Part shown: positions 51,093-59,935 of the stretch, piece by piece
How the letters are laid out: the number at the start of each line of letters is the position of its first letter
Position numbering within the stretch: the stretch's first letter is position 1
Source: 79-D21 sp964521575
Lineage (GTDB): Bacteria; Synergistota; Synergistia; Synergistales; 79-D21
NCBI GenBank assembly: GCA_964521575.1
Contig: CAZFSR010000007.1
Span: forward strand, 1 to 64,000
Direction of reading: 5' to 3'
Length of the DNA: 64,000 bases
The notes under the pieces: generated by a model
Seen by the model: only the letters and a program-made list of their open reading frames with translations
Databases searched by the model: none
Told to the model about the DNA's origin: nothing
Position numbers and translations under genes: made by a program

Positions 51093-51936
51093 GCGAAGCG
51101 GCCTGGGGCGGAAGTTCCTGTGGCTTGCCCTTTTTCTCGGTGTCCTCTGCGGAGCGGAGAGCCATTATCAACTCTTGCGCCTTGTCGAGTTGACCGTGGA
51201 CCCTCCCGGAAGCTTACCCGAACCCGTCTTGTGGCGGTCGGTCGGAAGCCTTTCCAGGCGGTTCTGGATCATTCCCCTCCTGAGAAAGGACGCGATTGCC
51301 CGCGAACTCCAGGAGCGGTATCCCGCAGAAATAAGAGTCTCGATTACTGGATGGGGCCGAATCGGGATCTCTGTCCGCCCGCATGTCCCCTGGCTCCTTC
51401 TGGTTTACCAGGGGCAGGAATTCATTCTTTCACAGGACGGGACCATATGGCCCCGGTCGTTCTCGATGGAAGAAAGCGCCCTGAAAAGAAACGGAAACAA
51501 GCCGGATCAACTTCCGCGCTGGGAGTGGGACAACAGACTCCTGAACCCATTTAACGATCCAAGTCGGCGTCAATCCACCGTCCAGCCCTCCACGCTTCCC
51601 TTGGAGGACCTAAAGCAATGGAATGATGGATTGTCAAAGCAGGGGTGGTTCGGCAGGCAGCTTAAGGCGACGGTTTCCCTGCGTGGCGGGGTCAGGTACT
51701 TGAAAATCATTGCGCAAAGGAACAACCAAAGGATACAATTGGAATTGGGAGATAAAACGGAAGACTGGGAAACAATTTTTCCCGCGATACGAAAGATCCT
51801 GGCGGAACCGGAAAGGGCAGGAGAGGGAAACCTGCTCATCGATGCCACGTACGAAGGCAAGATCGTCGCAAGACATGTTCCTCCTGGCGGAACGGACGGC
51901 AAGCGGCTGAGGCCGGAAGGGAGCGAATCGAATTGA
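51076..51936 (+). CDS. ftsQ: FtsQ/DivIB-like division protein
   Basis: The 286-aa bitopic protein has a basic N-terminus, one membrane helix (about 13-27) and a periplasmic region that begins with a POTRA-like segment (LVELTVDPPGSLPEPVL), fitting FtsQ, the scaffold of the divisome. Identity is low, so context between murB and ftsA is important. GTG at 51076 follows GGAGGTG by about 10 nt and overlaps murB by 17 nt. Confidence 0.85.
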   Translation: MAPGSKRSGLGRKFLWLALFLGVLCGAESHYQLLRLVELTVDPPGSLPEPVLWRSVGSLSRRFWIIPLLRKDAIARELQERYPAEIRVSITGWGRIGISVRPHVPWLLLVYQGQEFILSQDGTIWPRSFSMEESALKRNGNKPDQLPRWEWDNRLLNPFNDPSRRQSTVQPSTLPLEDLKQWNDGLSKQGWFGRQLKATVSLRGGVRYLKIIAQRNNQRIQLELGDKTEDWETIFPAIRKILAEPERAGEGNLLIDATYEGKIVARHVPPGGTDGKRLRPEGSESN

Positions 51937-53258
51937 AAGACGGACCCGATCTCTTGGTCGGTTTGGATTTGGGTACCACTAAAATCGCGGTCGTCGTGGC
52001 AGAGTTGGATTCCCGCTCTGGCGAGGCGCAGATCATCGGTGTCGGTGAAGCCCCTTCCATGGGAATCAGGAAGGGGATGATCGTTAACCTGGAGCAGGCC
52101 ACCCGTTCCATCCAGGCGGCGGTTGAAGATGCCGAGAGCATGGTGGGCCTGGGGATCGAAGAAGTAACGGTAGCCTTTTCGGGTGCTGAAGCGACCAGCG
52201 TGCGGACAAAGGGAATGATATCGCTCGGCCGTTCGGCAAGGCAGGTGACCCTGGACGATGTGGACCGCATCATCGAAGCGGCCCAATCCGAGATCGCCGT
52301 TCCGGTCAATCGCTGCATTCTCCATACGATTCCCGTCGAATACACGCTGGACGGGCACCCAGGGATCGATGACCCTCTCGACATGACGGGAGTCAGGCTC
52401 GAGGTGGAACTCCAGTCGATCATCGTGCCGAGCGCAGTGATCCAGAATGTCGTCAATAGCGTGAGCAAGGCGGGCCTAGAGGTTTCCGGACTGGTCATGA
52501 AACCTCTCGCAAGCTCTCTGGGGTGTCTTTCCAACGAGGAGGCCATGGCGGGTGTGGCAGTGGTTGACCTGGGTGGAGGTACAACGGGGGTTTCGGTTTT
52601 TTCAGACGGAAGGCCTAGAAGGCTTTCCGTCATTCCTGTCGGTGGAGACCATATCACCAACGACCTTGCCTGTGTCTTGAGAATCCCGATCAGCAGGGCA
52701 GATACCTTGAAGAAGAGCGTTTCCCTTTCACCGGATGGTTTCGGGCAGAACGAAAAGATCGAAATCGAGAGCATGGGGAAAACTCTTTCTTTCAGCGTGC
52801 GGGAGGTTGTTGAAGTTATCGCCTGCCGGCTTGATGAACTCTTTTCTTCTCTTGTCGTAAACGAGCTGAAGGAGTCGGGAATATCCATGATGCCGGGTGG
52901 AGTTGTCCTGACGGGCGGTGTATCCAGACTAACCGGCCTGGATGCCTACGTCTCGCGGCTGCTTGACATGCCGGTGAGGGTAGCTGGGCCGATAGACGCG
53001 GGTCGTATGCCGCCCGGCATGAACAGCGAGGAGTACTCCGGAGGAGCGGGAATCATCCGATACATTCTGGAAAAGGCGAGGAACCCCTACCGCTACATCG
53101 AGTCCGACCTGCCTTCGGAAGGGACGGTCTCGGGTAACCGAGGCAAACGGGGGGGTAGGGGGGCCGTAAGTGCCGGGAACGGCAGGAAAAAGGCTGGTGA
53201 CGGGGCGCTTAAAACCGTGATGGAGAATATCCGGAAATCCGTGAAGGACTTGTTTTGA
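51933..53258 (+). CDS. ftsA: Cell division protein FtsA
   Basis: FtsA is the actin-like protein that tethers FtsZ to the membrane. The 441-aa protein has the phosphate-1 loop LDLGTTKIAVVV, an SHS2 (1C) insertion, VVDLGGGTTGVSVF (phosphate-2) and VVLTGGVSRLTGL (adenosine). A Gly/Lys/Arg-rich linker leads to a C-terminal amphipathic helix (LKTVMENIRKSVKDLF) that would bind the membrane. The TTG start overlaps the ftsQ stop. Confidence 0.97.
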   Translation: MKDGPDLLVGLDLGTTKIAVVVAELDSRSGEAQIIGVGEAPSMGIRKGMIVNLEQATRSIQAAVEDAESMVGLGIEEVTVAFSGAEATSVRTKGMISLGRSARQVTLDDVDRIIEAAQSEIAVPVNRCILHTIPVEYTLDGHPGIDDPLDMTGVRLEVELQSIIVPSAVIQNVVNSVSKAGLEVSGLVMKPLASSLGCLSNEEAMAGVAVVDLGGGTTGVSVFSDGRPRRLSVIPVGGDHITNDLACVLRIPISRADTLKKSVSLSPDGFGQNEKIEIESMGKTLSFSVREVVEVIACRLDELFSSLVVNELKESGISMMPGGVVLTGGVSRLTGLDAYVSRLLDMPVRVAGPIDAGRMPPGMNSEEYSGGAGIIRYILEKARNPYRYIESDLPSEGTVSGNRGKRGGRGAVSAGNGRKKAGDGALKTVMENIRKSVKDLF

Positions 53259-53288
53259 CCATTCTGGATCCTGCAGGAGGCGAACGGC

Positions 53289-54479
53289 ATGGCCGATATT
53301 TTTGAGATCGAAAAAGCGAGCCGTCCATTCAGGGAAGTCATCAAGGTCATGGGCATCGGTGGCGGCGGGAACAATGCGTTGAATCATATCGCCAGAAGCG
53401 GGCTTGTCGGCGTGGAGTTCGTCGGGGCCAACACGGATATGGCGCATCTCCAGACCTCCGAGGCCGATGTCCGGGTGGTTCTCGGCAAGGAATTGACCCG
53501 TGGACTGGGCGCCGGGGCAGATCCAGAGGTCGGCATGAAGGCGGCAAAGGAATCCCGGGAGGAAATCCGTCAGCTCCTGGAGGGAGCGGACATGGTTTTC
53601 CTGACTGCCGGTATGGGTGGCGGGACCGGAACGGGATCGACCCCGGTCATTGCTGAAGTGGCAAAGGAGATGGGGGTCCTTGTTGTGGCAGTTGTCACGC
53701 GCCCCTTCTCTTTCGAGGGGAAGAAACGCCTGATGCAGGCGAAGAGCGGGATTGAGAACCTCAAGGACAAGGTCGATGCCCTTATCGTCATCCCCAACGA
53801 CAAATTGCTGGAGATCTCCGACTGCAAGACCGCCCTGTGCGATGCTTTCAGGCTTGCGGATGATGTCTTGCGCCAGGCTGTGCAGGGAGTCACCGACCTG
53901 ATCTTCCGTCCCGGCCTGGTGAACGTCGATTTTGCCGACGTCAGAACCGTCATGAGCAACGCCGGTTCAGCAATCATGGGCATCGGTGAGGCTGAAGGCG
54001 AGTCTCGGGCAGAAATTGCAGCGCGGGCGGCGATCAATAGTCCCCTGATGGAGACCCAGATGGCGGGGGCGAAAGGCGTCCTGTTCAACGTAACGGGAGG
54101 CCCCAGCCTTGGCATCCACGAGATCAACGAAGCGGCAGGCGTGATCACGGAAGCGGCGGACGAGGATGCCACGATCATATGGGGAAACGTGGTCGATCCT
54201 TCCATGGGTGAAAAGATCCAGATCACCGTCATCGCGACAGGATTTTCCGAGCAGGCCGCAACACCTTCGCCGATCCGCAAGGTTGAAACGGTCCGTAAAG
54301 CCGTTTCTCAACAGCCTGTCCAGCAGATGCCCCCGCGTGTCAGGAAGAACCGTATTGACCTGGAAGAAACAGAGGTCCGGTCTTCCTCGCAGGAAGAGGA
54401 TCTTTTCAAGATCAGCGGAGTACCGACGAACCACCTCGACATCCCATCGGTCATCCGCAGGCGGAAGGCTGGAGATTAG
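53289..54479 (+). CDS. ftsZ: Cell division protein FtsZ
   Basis: FtsZ is the tubulin-like GTPase that forms the division ring. The 396-aa protein has GGGGNNALNH, the GTP signature GGGTGTG (110-116), NVDFADVRTVM and a linker ending in the conserved C-terminal peptide HLDIPSVIRRRK, which contacts FtsA. AGGAGGCG precedes the ATG, 30 nt after ftsA. Confidence 0.98.
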   Translation: MADIFEIEKASRPFREVIKVMGIGGGGNNALNHIARSGLVGVEFVGANTDMAHLQTSEADVRVVLGKELTRGLGAGADPEVGMKAAKESREEIRQLLEGADMVFLTAGMGGGTGTGSTPVIAEVAKEMGVLVVAVVTRPFSFEGKKRLMQAKSGIENLKDKVDALIVIPNDKLLEISDCKTALCDAFRLADDVLRQAVQGVTDLIFRPGLVNVDFADVRTVMSNAGSAIMGIGEAEGESRAEIAARAAINSPLMETQMAGAKGVLFNVTGGPSLGIHEINEAAGVITEAADEDATIIWGNVVDPSMGEKIQITVIATGFSEQAATPSPIRKVETVRKAVSQQPVQQMPPRVRKNRIDLEETEVRSSSQEEDLFKISGVPTNHLDIPSVIRRRKAGD

Positions 54480-54504
54480 GCTGGCTGCCGGGAGGCGTCT
54501 TTTT

Positions 54505-56007
54505 TTGAGGGCAATTAGGCGGGTTCCCGCGGACAGAAGCCATAACCGGTTCGGCCGAGAGTGGGACCCCATCATGCGGGAAGAGGTAGCGGTCCTTCCT
54601 ATGCCCCGGGGAGGCGATCCTTCTTGGGCTCTCGTTTTTCCTTCCGATTACGGAACCGGGATTTCGAACCTAGGCTTCCATTATGTCTTTTATCACTTGA
54701 AAAGGCTGGGGGTTGGCGTTGAGCGGTTCTTTCATTCGCCAATCCCCAATCTTTCGGTTGAAAACCACCGCGCCCTGCAGGATTTTCCCATCATCACGGC
54801 GAGCATCGCCTATGAACCCGATGCCTTGAATTTTCTTCAACTGCTGCATCTGGCGGGTATTCCGTCGAAGCAAAGCCAGCGGGAGTCGGGAGAGTTCCCC
54901 CTGATCGGGGCGGCCGGAGCGTTCACCTCGATCAATCCGTCGATGCTTCTTGCGGTTGCCGATTTCATCGTGCTGGGAGATGGAGAGCCCGTCATTCCTC
55001 ACCTTGTTGCCTGCTTCAGGAACCACCAGCCTGGAGAGGATCGGGAAAAACTGCTCGAAGCATTGGACGAGCATCCTTCCGTTCTTGTCCCGGGCCTGGG
55101 GGTTGAGAGTGCGATCGATTCCCTCCGGAGCGGCGTGAAAAAGGCATCGGCGACCCCCTGCGGGAAATCTTTAGGGCATGGGGTTTGGATCAGCAAAAAA
55201 TCCGTTTTCGGTGAAACGCTTCTTCTTGAACTTCAGCGGGGGTGTGCTCGCGGATGTCCGTATTGTGTTCTTCCTGCCTGTTTTTCCCCTCTTAGGCAAA
55301 GACCCCTGGACAGGGTTATCGAGACACTGGAAGATTGCGCCTCGAGAGTCCCGTTCAGGCAGGTCGGTTTGGTTACGCCTGAGGCGGGGGATTACCCTGG
55401 ACTGGAAACCCTGCTGGACAAACTCGAAGACTTGGGCAAAGGCGTTTCTTTCGCTTCTCTGCGTATTGACAACCTGACGAGGCGGATGGTCAGGGCATTG
55501 AGGCAATCAGGAAGGGAAAGCCTGACGATCGCCCCGGAAACAGGGACGGACCGATTGCGCCTAAGTTGTGGGAAACCTTTCACTAACCGCCAGATTCTTG
55601 ATAAGCTGGAAATGGCCTCATGCGAAGGAATGAAAAAAGTGAAACTCTACTTTATGGTCGGCCTACCGGCCGAGACGGAGGAAGATGTTGTCGCCATCGC
55701 TGGCCTCGCAGAAACGATCAGGAAAGAGTTGCGCCTGTCAGTCTCGCTTTCGGTGAACGCTTTCGTTCCGAAACCCGGAACTCCGTGGGGCAATCGTGCG
55801 TTCATCGGCATCGCCGAAGCGGAAAAACGGTTTCGGCTGCTCAAGGCAGCGATTTCGGAAAGCCTGGGCAGGGGATGCGAGATCCGTTTTTCTAGCGCGA
55901 GAGAAGCCGACCTGGAACATCGTCTTTCCTGGGGTGGTCCCGAAGTGGTGGATTGGATGGAAACCCTTGTCGACAAGAGAAAAAGGGGGAGAAACGATGC
56001 GATCTGA
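54505..56007 (+). CDS. Radical SAM protein with B12-binding-like N-terminus
   Basis: The 500-aa protein carries a radical SAM cluster motif CARGCPYC (Cys247, Cys251, Cys254), followed by a barrel containing ETGTDRLRLSCGKPFTN and KVKLYFMVGLPAETEED. The N-terminal half (FPSDYGTGISNLGFHYVF, FIVLGDGEPVIP) resembles the domain found in B12-dependent radical SAM enzymes of the YgiQ/Fe-S oxidoreductase type. The substrate is unknown. TTG at 54505 has GGGAGG 9 nt upstream; ATG at 54574 is an alternative. Confidence 0.85.
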   Translation: MRAIRRVPADRSHNRFGREWDPIMREEVAVLPMPRGGDPSWALVFPSDYGTGISNLGFHYVFYHLKRLGVGVERFFHSPIPNLSVENHRALQDFPIITASIAYEPDALNFLQLLHLAGIPSKQSQRESGEFPLIGAAGAFTSINPSMLLAVADFIVLGDGEPVIPHLVACFRNHQPGEDREKLLEALDEHPSVLVPGLGVESAIDSLRSGVKKASATPCGKSLGHGVWISKKSVFGETLLLELQRGCARGCPYCVLPACFSPLRQRPLDRVIETLEDCASRVPFRQVGLVTPEAGDYPGLETLLDKLEDLGKGVSFASLRIDNLTRRMVRALRQSGRESLTIAPETGTDRLRLSCGKPFTNRQILDKLEMASCEGMKKVKLYFMVGLPAETEEDVVAIAGLAETIRKELRLSVSLSVNAFVPKPGTPWGNRAFIGIAEAEKRFRLLKAAISESLGRGCEIRFSSAREADLEHRLSWGGPEVVDWMETLVDKRKRGRNDAI

Positions 56008-56761
56008 ACCCGAAGAGTGGGAAGAAATGGAAGAAGAGGAAGGGGACCCCGTTTCGGGTCATCCAAGACCGCAAAGAAGGCTTCCCTCCAGAAGAAGCCG
56101 CAGGAGCCGGACCCGAAAGGCGAATTTCGGCTTTGGTCACTTTATGCTTCCAATCGTGGGGCTGGTGGCCGTCGGGATTCTAGTGTTCGGGATACGGCTG
56201 TTTTTCTTCCCATCGCCAGAAAGGGAAACCTCTTCTCCCGTTTTGGAGCAAACCCAAAGCGCGGAGCCGGGTGCGCTTGAAGGGGAAAGCCCCGATGCGG
56301 TAGCGGTCGGGGGGGGAGAATCGGTGGTGGCTGTTCCGGAAAGCGGTGGACAAACAAAGACCGAAGCCGTCCCGAAAACCAATCTTGTCCAAGCAAAGCC
56401 TGTGTCCAAGACGATCGCTGTGAAATCGGCCGCTCAGCCGGCCACGGTTCCGGAAGACGGCGGTAAACAAACTCAAAAAAATGTGACCATGCAGGTCCAG
56501 GCCAAGCTCGAGCCTGAATCGGGCACCAAAGAGGCGTGGAGTGTCCAGGTAGGAGCCTTCAAGGATCGAGCCAACGCCGAAAACCTGGTCAGGAAACTCA
56601 AGCAGGAAGGTTTTTCAGCAAGATTGATCGAGACAAAGACTGGCGAAAAAGTGATGTCCAAGGTCCTTGTCCAGGCTGGCCCCGAAAGGGCTTCGGCAGA
56701 CAAGCTGGCGAAGACGCTCAGCGAAAAAGGCTACCCTGTCCTGGTTGTCAAGTTGCCGTAG
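55997..56761 (+). CDS. SPOR-domain membrane protein
   Basis: The 254-aa bitopic protein has an acidic then strongly basic cytoplasmic segment, one membrane helix (about 47-70), a long Ala/Pro/Glu-rich linker and a C-terminal SPOR domain (WSVQVGAFKDRANAENLVRKL to the end). SPOR domains bind denuded glycans at septa, which fits its place beside ftsZ. It overlaps the radical SAM gene by 11 nt. Confidence 0.9.
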   Translation: MRSEPEEWEEMEEEEGDPVSGHPRPQRRLPSRRSRRSRTRKANFGFGHFMLPIVGLVAVGILVFGIRLFFFPSPERETSSPVLEQTQSAEPGALEGESPDAVAVGGGESVVAVPESGGQTKTEAVPKTNLVQAKPVSKTIAVKSAAQPATVPEDGGKQTQKNVTMQVQAKLEPESGTKEAWSVQVGAFKDRANAENLVRKLKQEGFSARLIETKTGEKVMSKVLVQAGPERASADKLAKTLSEKGYPVLVVKLP

Positions 56762-56786
56762 GATCGAAAAGGGCGGAGGCTTCTGC

Positions 56787-58016
56787 ATGTCGGGTTTTGC
56801 CAAGGAATTGATGCCGAGAGAGGGCGCAATCGAATATGTTTCGAAGGCGCTCGCTTTCCCATGGGTCCTGAAAAGCGCTTCTGCACCGCTTGATCAAGCT
56901 CTTGGGAAGCGCAGCGGAAAAGAGCTGCTTTCCCCTGTGGATTATCCGCCCTTTTCCCGTAGTACCCGGGATGGGTATGCGCTGCGGTCAGGGGATTCTG
57001 CAGGGGCCTCGGACTCTTCCCCGGTTTTTCTGCGAGTCAAGGGAGAAATCCCAATGGGGATCTGGTCCAATTCTGCAATCGGGGAAGGCGAATGCGTTTT
57101 GGTTCATACCGGGGGGATGATCCCGGAGGGGGCAGATGCCGTCGTCATGGTGGAAGACACCGTACAGGCGGGAAACTGGCTGGAAGTCCGGAAAGCGCTC
57201 CAGTCGGGCGAGAACCTGGTGTTCCGCGGGGAGGAAATCGACCGGGGGAAAACGATCCTTGGCGCCGGCGAATTGCTGGATTACCGAAACGTTGGAATCC
57301 TGGCAACATTAGGACTTTGTTCGATTGAGCTCATTGACTTGAAAATCGGAATCCTCTCGACCGGTGACGAAATCGTTCCAGCTGAGACCGCGACCCTTCC
57401 TCCAGGGAAGATCAGGGACGCAAATGCCTGGTTTCTTGAATTTCTCCTTTCGCGCCACGGCTTTCCTGCAAGACGCCTGGGAATCGTCCCGGACCGCAGG
57501 GAGTCGCTGGCCGAATCCGTCGAAAAAAGCCTGGTGGGTGTCGATGTCCTGGTTTTAAGCGGCGGGTCATCTGTGAGCGTCAGGGACTACTGTTCCGAAA
57601 TCATGGAGAACCTCCCCTCCCCAGGCCTTCTTGTGAGGGGGGTCAACATGAGCCCGGGGAAACCGCTTCTCATCGCCGGCTGCTTGCCGGACAGGCGGCT
57701 GGTCCTGGGGTTGCCGGGGCACCCCCTTTCCTGTTCCATCGTCGCCATCACGGTGCTATTGCCCCTCCTTTATCGTCTGGTTGGCATCGAAGCCCTTCCA
57801 TTCAGGAGTGTCAGGGCGAGTTTGGCCTCGGACGTTTTCGGCAGGGCAGGTGTTGAAGAGTTCATCCCTGCTGTTGACATGAATGGGGAAGTCCTGCCCA
57901 TACAGGGGAAGTCGGGATACGTCACCGTCCTGAGGGACGCAAAAGGGCTTGTCCGGCTCAAGGCAAACGAGGAAACACGCAGGAAGGGAGAAATCGTGGA
58001 GGTCCTGGAATGGTAA
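56787..58016 (+). CDS. moeA: Molybdopterin molybdenumtransferase MoeA
   Basis: MoeA inserts molybdate (or tungstate) into adenylated molybdopterin. The 409-aa protein has PPFSRSTRDGYALRSGD, the GAD-containing MIPEGADAVVMVEDT, STGDEIVP and VNMSPGKPLLIAG. The ATG at 56787 follows GGGCGGAGG by 7 nt. It overlaps the second moeA-like gene by 7 nt. Confidence 0.95.
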   Translation: MSGFAKELMPREGAIEYVSKALAFPWVLKSASAPLDQALGKRSGKELLSPVDYPPFSRSTRDGYALRSGDSAGASDSSPVFLRVKGEIPMGIWSNSAIGEGECVLVHTGGMIPEGADAVVMVEDTVQAGNWLEVRKALQSGENLVFRGEEIDRGKTILGAGELLDYRNVGILATLGLCSIELIDLKIGILSTGDEIVPAETATLPPGKIRDANAWFLEFLLSRHGFPARRLGIVPDRRESLAESVEKSLVGVDVLVLSGGSSVSVRDYCSEIMENLPSPGLLVRGVNMSPGKPLLIAGCLPDRRLVLGLPGHPLSCSIVAITVLLPLLYRLVGIEALPFRSVRASLASDVFGRAGVEEFIPAVDMNGEVLPIQGKSGYVTVLRDAKGLVRLKANEETRRKGEIVEVLEW

Positions 58017-59935
58017 AAACTTGCAGGGAACATATCGGTCTCGATGAAGCCAGGGAAATAGTCCTGGGCGCGGCGAGGGCGCTGGGGCACCCGTGGTCAA
58101 GGACGATTCCCACCGAAGAAGGACTAGGGCTTATCCTGGCTGAAGATGTCCTTTCGAAGCGGAACGTTCCTCATTACGTCGCCTCAGCGGTCGACGGATA
58201 TGCCGTCGTGGCGGCAGAAACGAGCGGTGCCACCGCGGCCACCGTCGTCCGCCTGGCTAGTGATCGGTTCCTTTGGGTCAATACAGGCGCCTCGGTTCCG
58301 CATTGGGCCGACGCTGTCGTCATGGTGGAGGACACCTCGATGGATGAGGGCGGAGAGTTGGTTCTTTCCAAGGCACTCCCGCCAGGCTCTAATATCCGCC
58401 CCGTTGGTGAGGATGTCATGCTGGGCCAGATTCTTGCGCGCCGGGAGGAAAGGATCGCCCCGCCTCTTTTGGCCCTTCTGCTGGGGGCGGGGGTCGGTTC
58501 GGTCCCGGTATTCCCGCGGCCCAAATGCCTTTTCATTCCTACGGGCGACGAAATATGCCCTATTAGGGAATGGCTCGAAAACGGAGGGGCCGTTAGCGGC
58601 AGAGTCCCGGAAAGCAATTCGGCCCTTCTCAAGGGGATCTTTCGTGAATGGGGATTTGAACTTGATGTTCATCCCATTGTGCCGGACTCTGCAGACCTGA
58701 TCAGGGAAGCGCTTCGTAACGGGGCGAAAAGCCACGACCTCGTTCTCATCGGGGCAGGAACGGCGAAGGGGAGGAGGGACCACACGGCGGAGGTCATTTC
58801 CTCGGAAGGAGATCTCCTTTTCCGATGGGTTCGGATTAAGCCGGGGCGTCCCGCCATGATGGGGATAGTCGGGAAGACGATGGTTTTTGGGATACCGGGT
58901 TTCCCCTTGTCGACTGCTGTGGCTGTCTGGAGCCTGGTTTTTCCAGCGCTGCTCGCCATGTCGGGGATTCCTTGCGATAGAACCCGTGAATCGCTGATCC
59001 GGGGGGCTCTTGGTGCTAACCAACAGCTCGAGTGCGAGATGATGCTTCCGCACTCGTCTCCGCCCGGAGTAGAGGAATGGCTGAGGGTAAAGGCTGCCGA
59101 AATAGGGGGCAGGAAGGTTTCGTGGGCCCTCTCCTCCGGAGCGTCGACGATGTGGGCAATGCATGAGGCGGACGGGTACGCGCAACTATCTCCCGAAACG
59201 GTCGAATGCCCAAAGGGAACGCGCCTGAATGTCTGGTTCACGAGGGATGTTCCATGGGAAAAAAGGGTTCTTTTCCAGGGCTCGGATGACCCCGCCTTTA
59301 TGCGACTCGTCACGCCGGTTCGCCGGAGGGGAGCGGACCTCGCCATCAGGTCGGTGGGAAGCCTCGGCGGTCTCGCTGCTCTTGCCCGCGGCGAGGGGCA
59401 TATGGCGGCATGCCATCTTCTTGATGGCAAAACGGGGCGATACAACGATTCTTTTATTGAGGAGCTCTCCAATAACGAAATATGGATTAGAAAGGTGCTT
59501 TTCTACCGTGAGCAGGGCTTCCTGGTCGCGAAGGGCAATCCGAAGGGCCTTGCGGGGGTGGAGGATCTTGCCGGGAAGGGGATCCGTATCGTCAACAGGC
59601 AGCCGGGTGCCGGAACAAGGGTTCTCCTCGACTGGTTTCTCCATGAGGCAGGACTGGACCGGGCTGAGATCCCAGGGTATTCGGGGCAGGCGATGACTCA
59701 CCTTGACGCCGCGAGCCGCGTCGCATCCGGGGTTGTGGATGCAGCGCTCGGGATTCGGGCAGCGGCTGATGCTCTCGGCCTCGATTTTGTGCCAATGGCA
59801 TGGGAGCCTTTCGAATTGGTTGTCCCGGAGAAACACCTGAACCACCCTGGAGTCAGGGCCGTCATGGATGCGGTCGAAGACCCGGATTGGAGAAAGGGTG
59901 TCGAAGCAATGGGAGGATATCGATGGCCGGATTGA
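58010..59935 (+). CDS. MoeA fused to a periplasmic-binding-protein-like domain
   Basis: Residues 1 to about 400 form a second MoeA (VPHYVASAVDGYAV, DAVVMVEDT, PTGDEI, GIPGFPLSTAV). From about residue 410 to 641 follows a substrate-binding-protein-like domain (RSVGSLGGLAALARGEGHMAACHL, NRQPGAGTRVLLDWFL, ASGVVDAALGIRAAADALG), as in known MoeA/LysR-type binding fusions. There is no signal peptide, so the binding domain is cytoplasmic and may sense or hold molybdate or tungstate. Total 641 aa. Confidence 0.92.
   Translation: MVKTCREHIGLDEAREIVLGAARALGHPWSRTIPTEEGLGLILAEDVLSKRNVPHYVASAVDGYAVVAAETSGATAATVVRLASDRFLWVNTGASVPHWADAVVMVEDTSMDEGGELVLSKALPPGSNIRPVGEDVMLGQILARREERIAPPLLALLLGAGVGSVPVFPRPKCLFIPTGDEICPIREWLENGGAVSGRVPESNSALLKGIFREWGFELDVHPIVPDSADLIREALRNGAKSHDLVLIGAGTAKGRRDHTAEVISSEGDLLFRWVRIKPGRPAMMGIVGKTMVFGIPGFPLSTAVAVWSLVFPALLAMSGIPCDRTRESLIRGALGANQQLECEMMLPHSSPPGVEEWLRVKAAEIGGRKVSWALSSGASTMWAMHEADGYAQLSPETVECPKGTRLNVWFTRDVPWEKRVLFQGSDDPAFMRLVTPVRRRGADLAIRSVGSLGGLAALARGEGHMAACHLLDGKTGRYNDSFIEELSNNEIWIRKVLFYREQGFLVAKGNPKGLAGVEDLAGKGIRIVNRQPGAGTRVLLDWFLHEAGLDRAEIPGYSGQAMTHLDAASRVASGVVDAALGIRAAADALGLDFVPMAWEPFELVVPEKHLNHPGVRAVMDAVEDPDWRKGVEAMGGYRWPD

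Noticed and set aside
54484..54510. Terminator after ftsZ (short GC stem and seven T)
   Set aside because: The stem is only 3-4 bp, and the same bases provide GGGAGG and a TTG start for the radical SAM gene.
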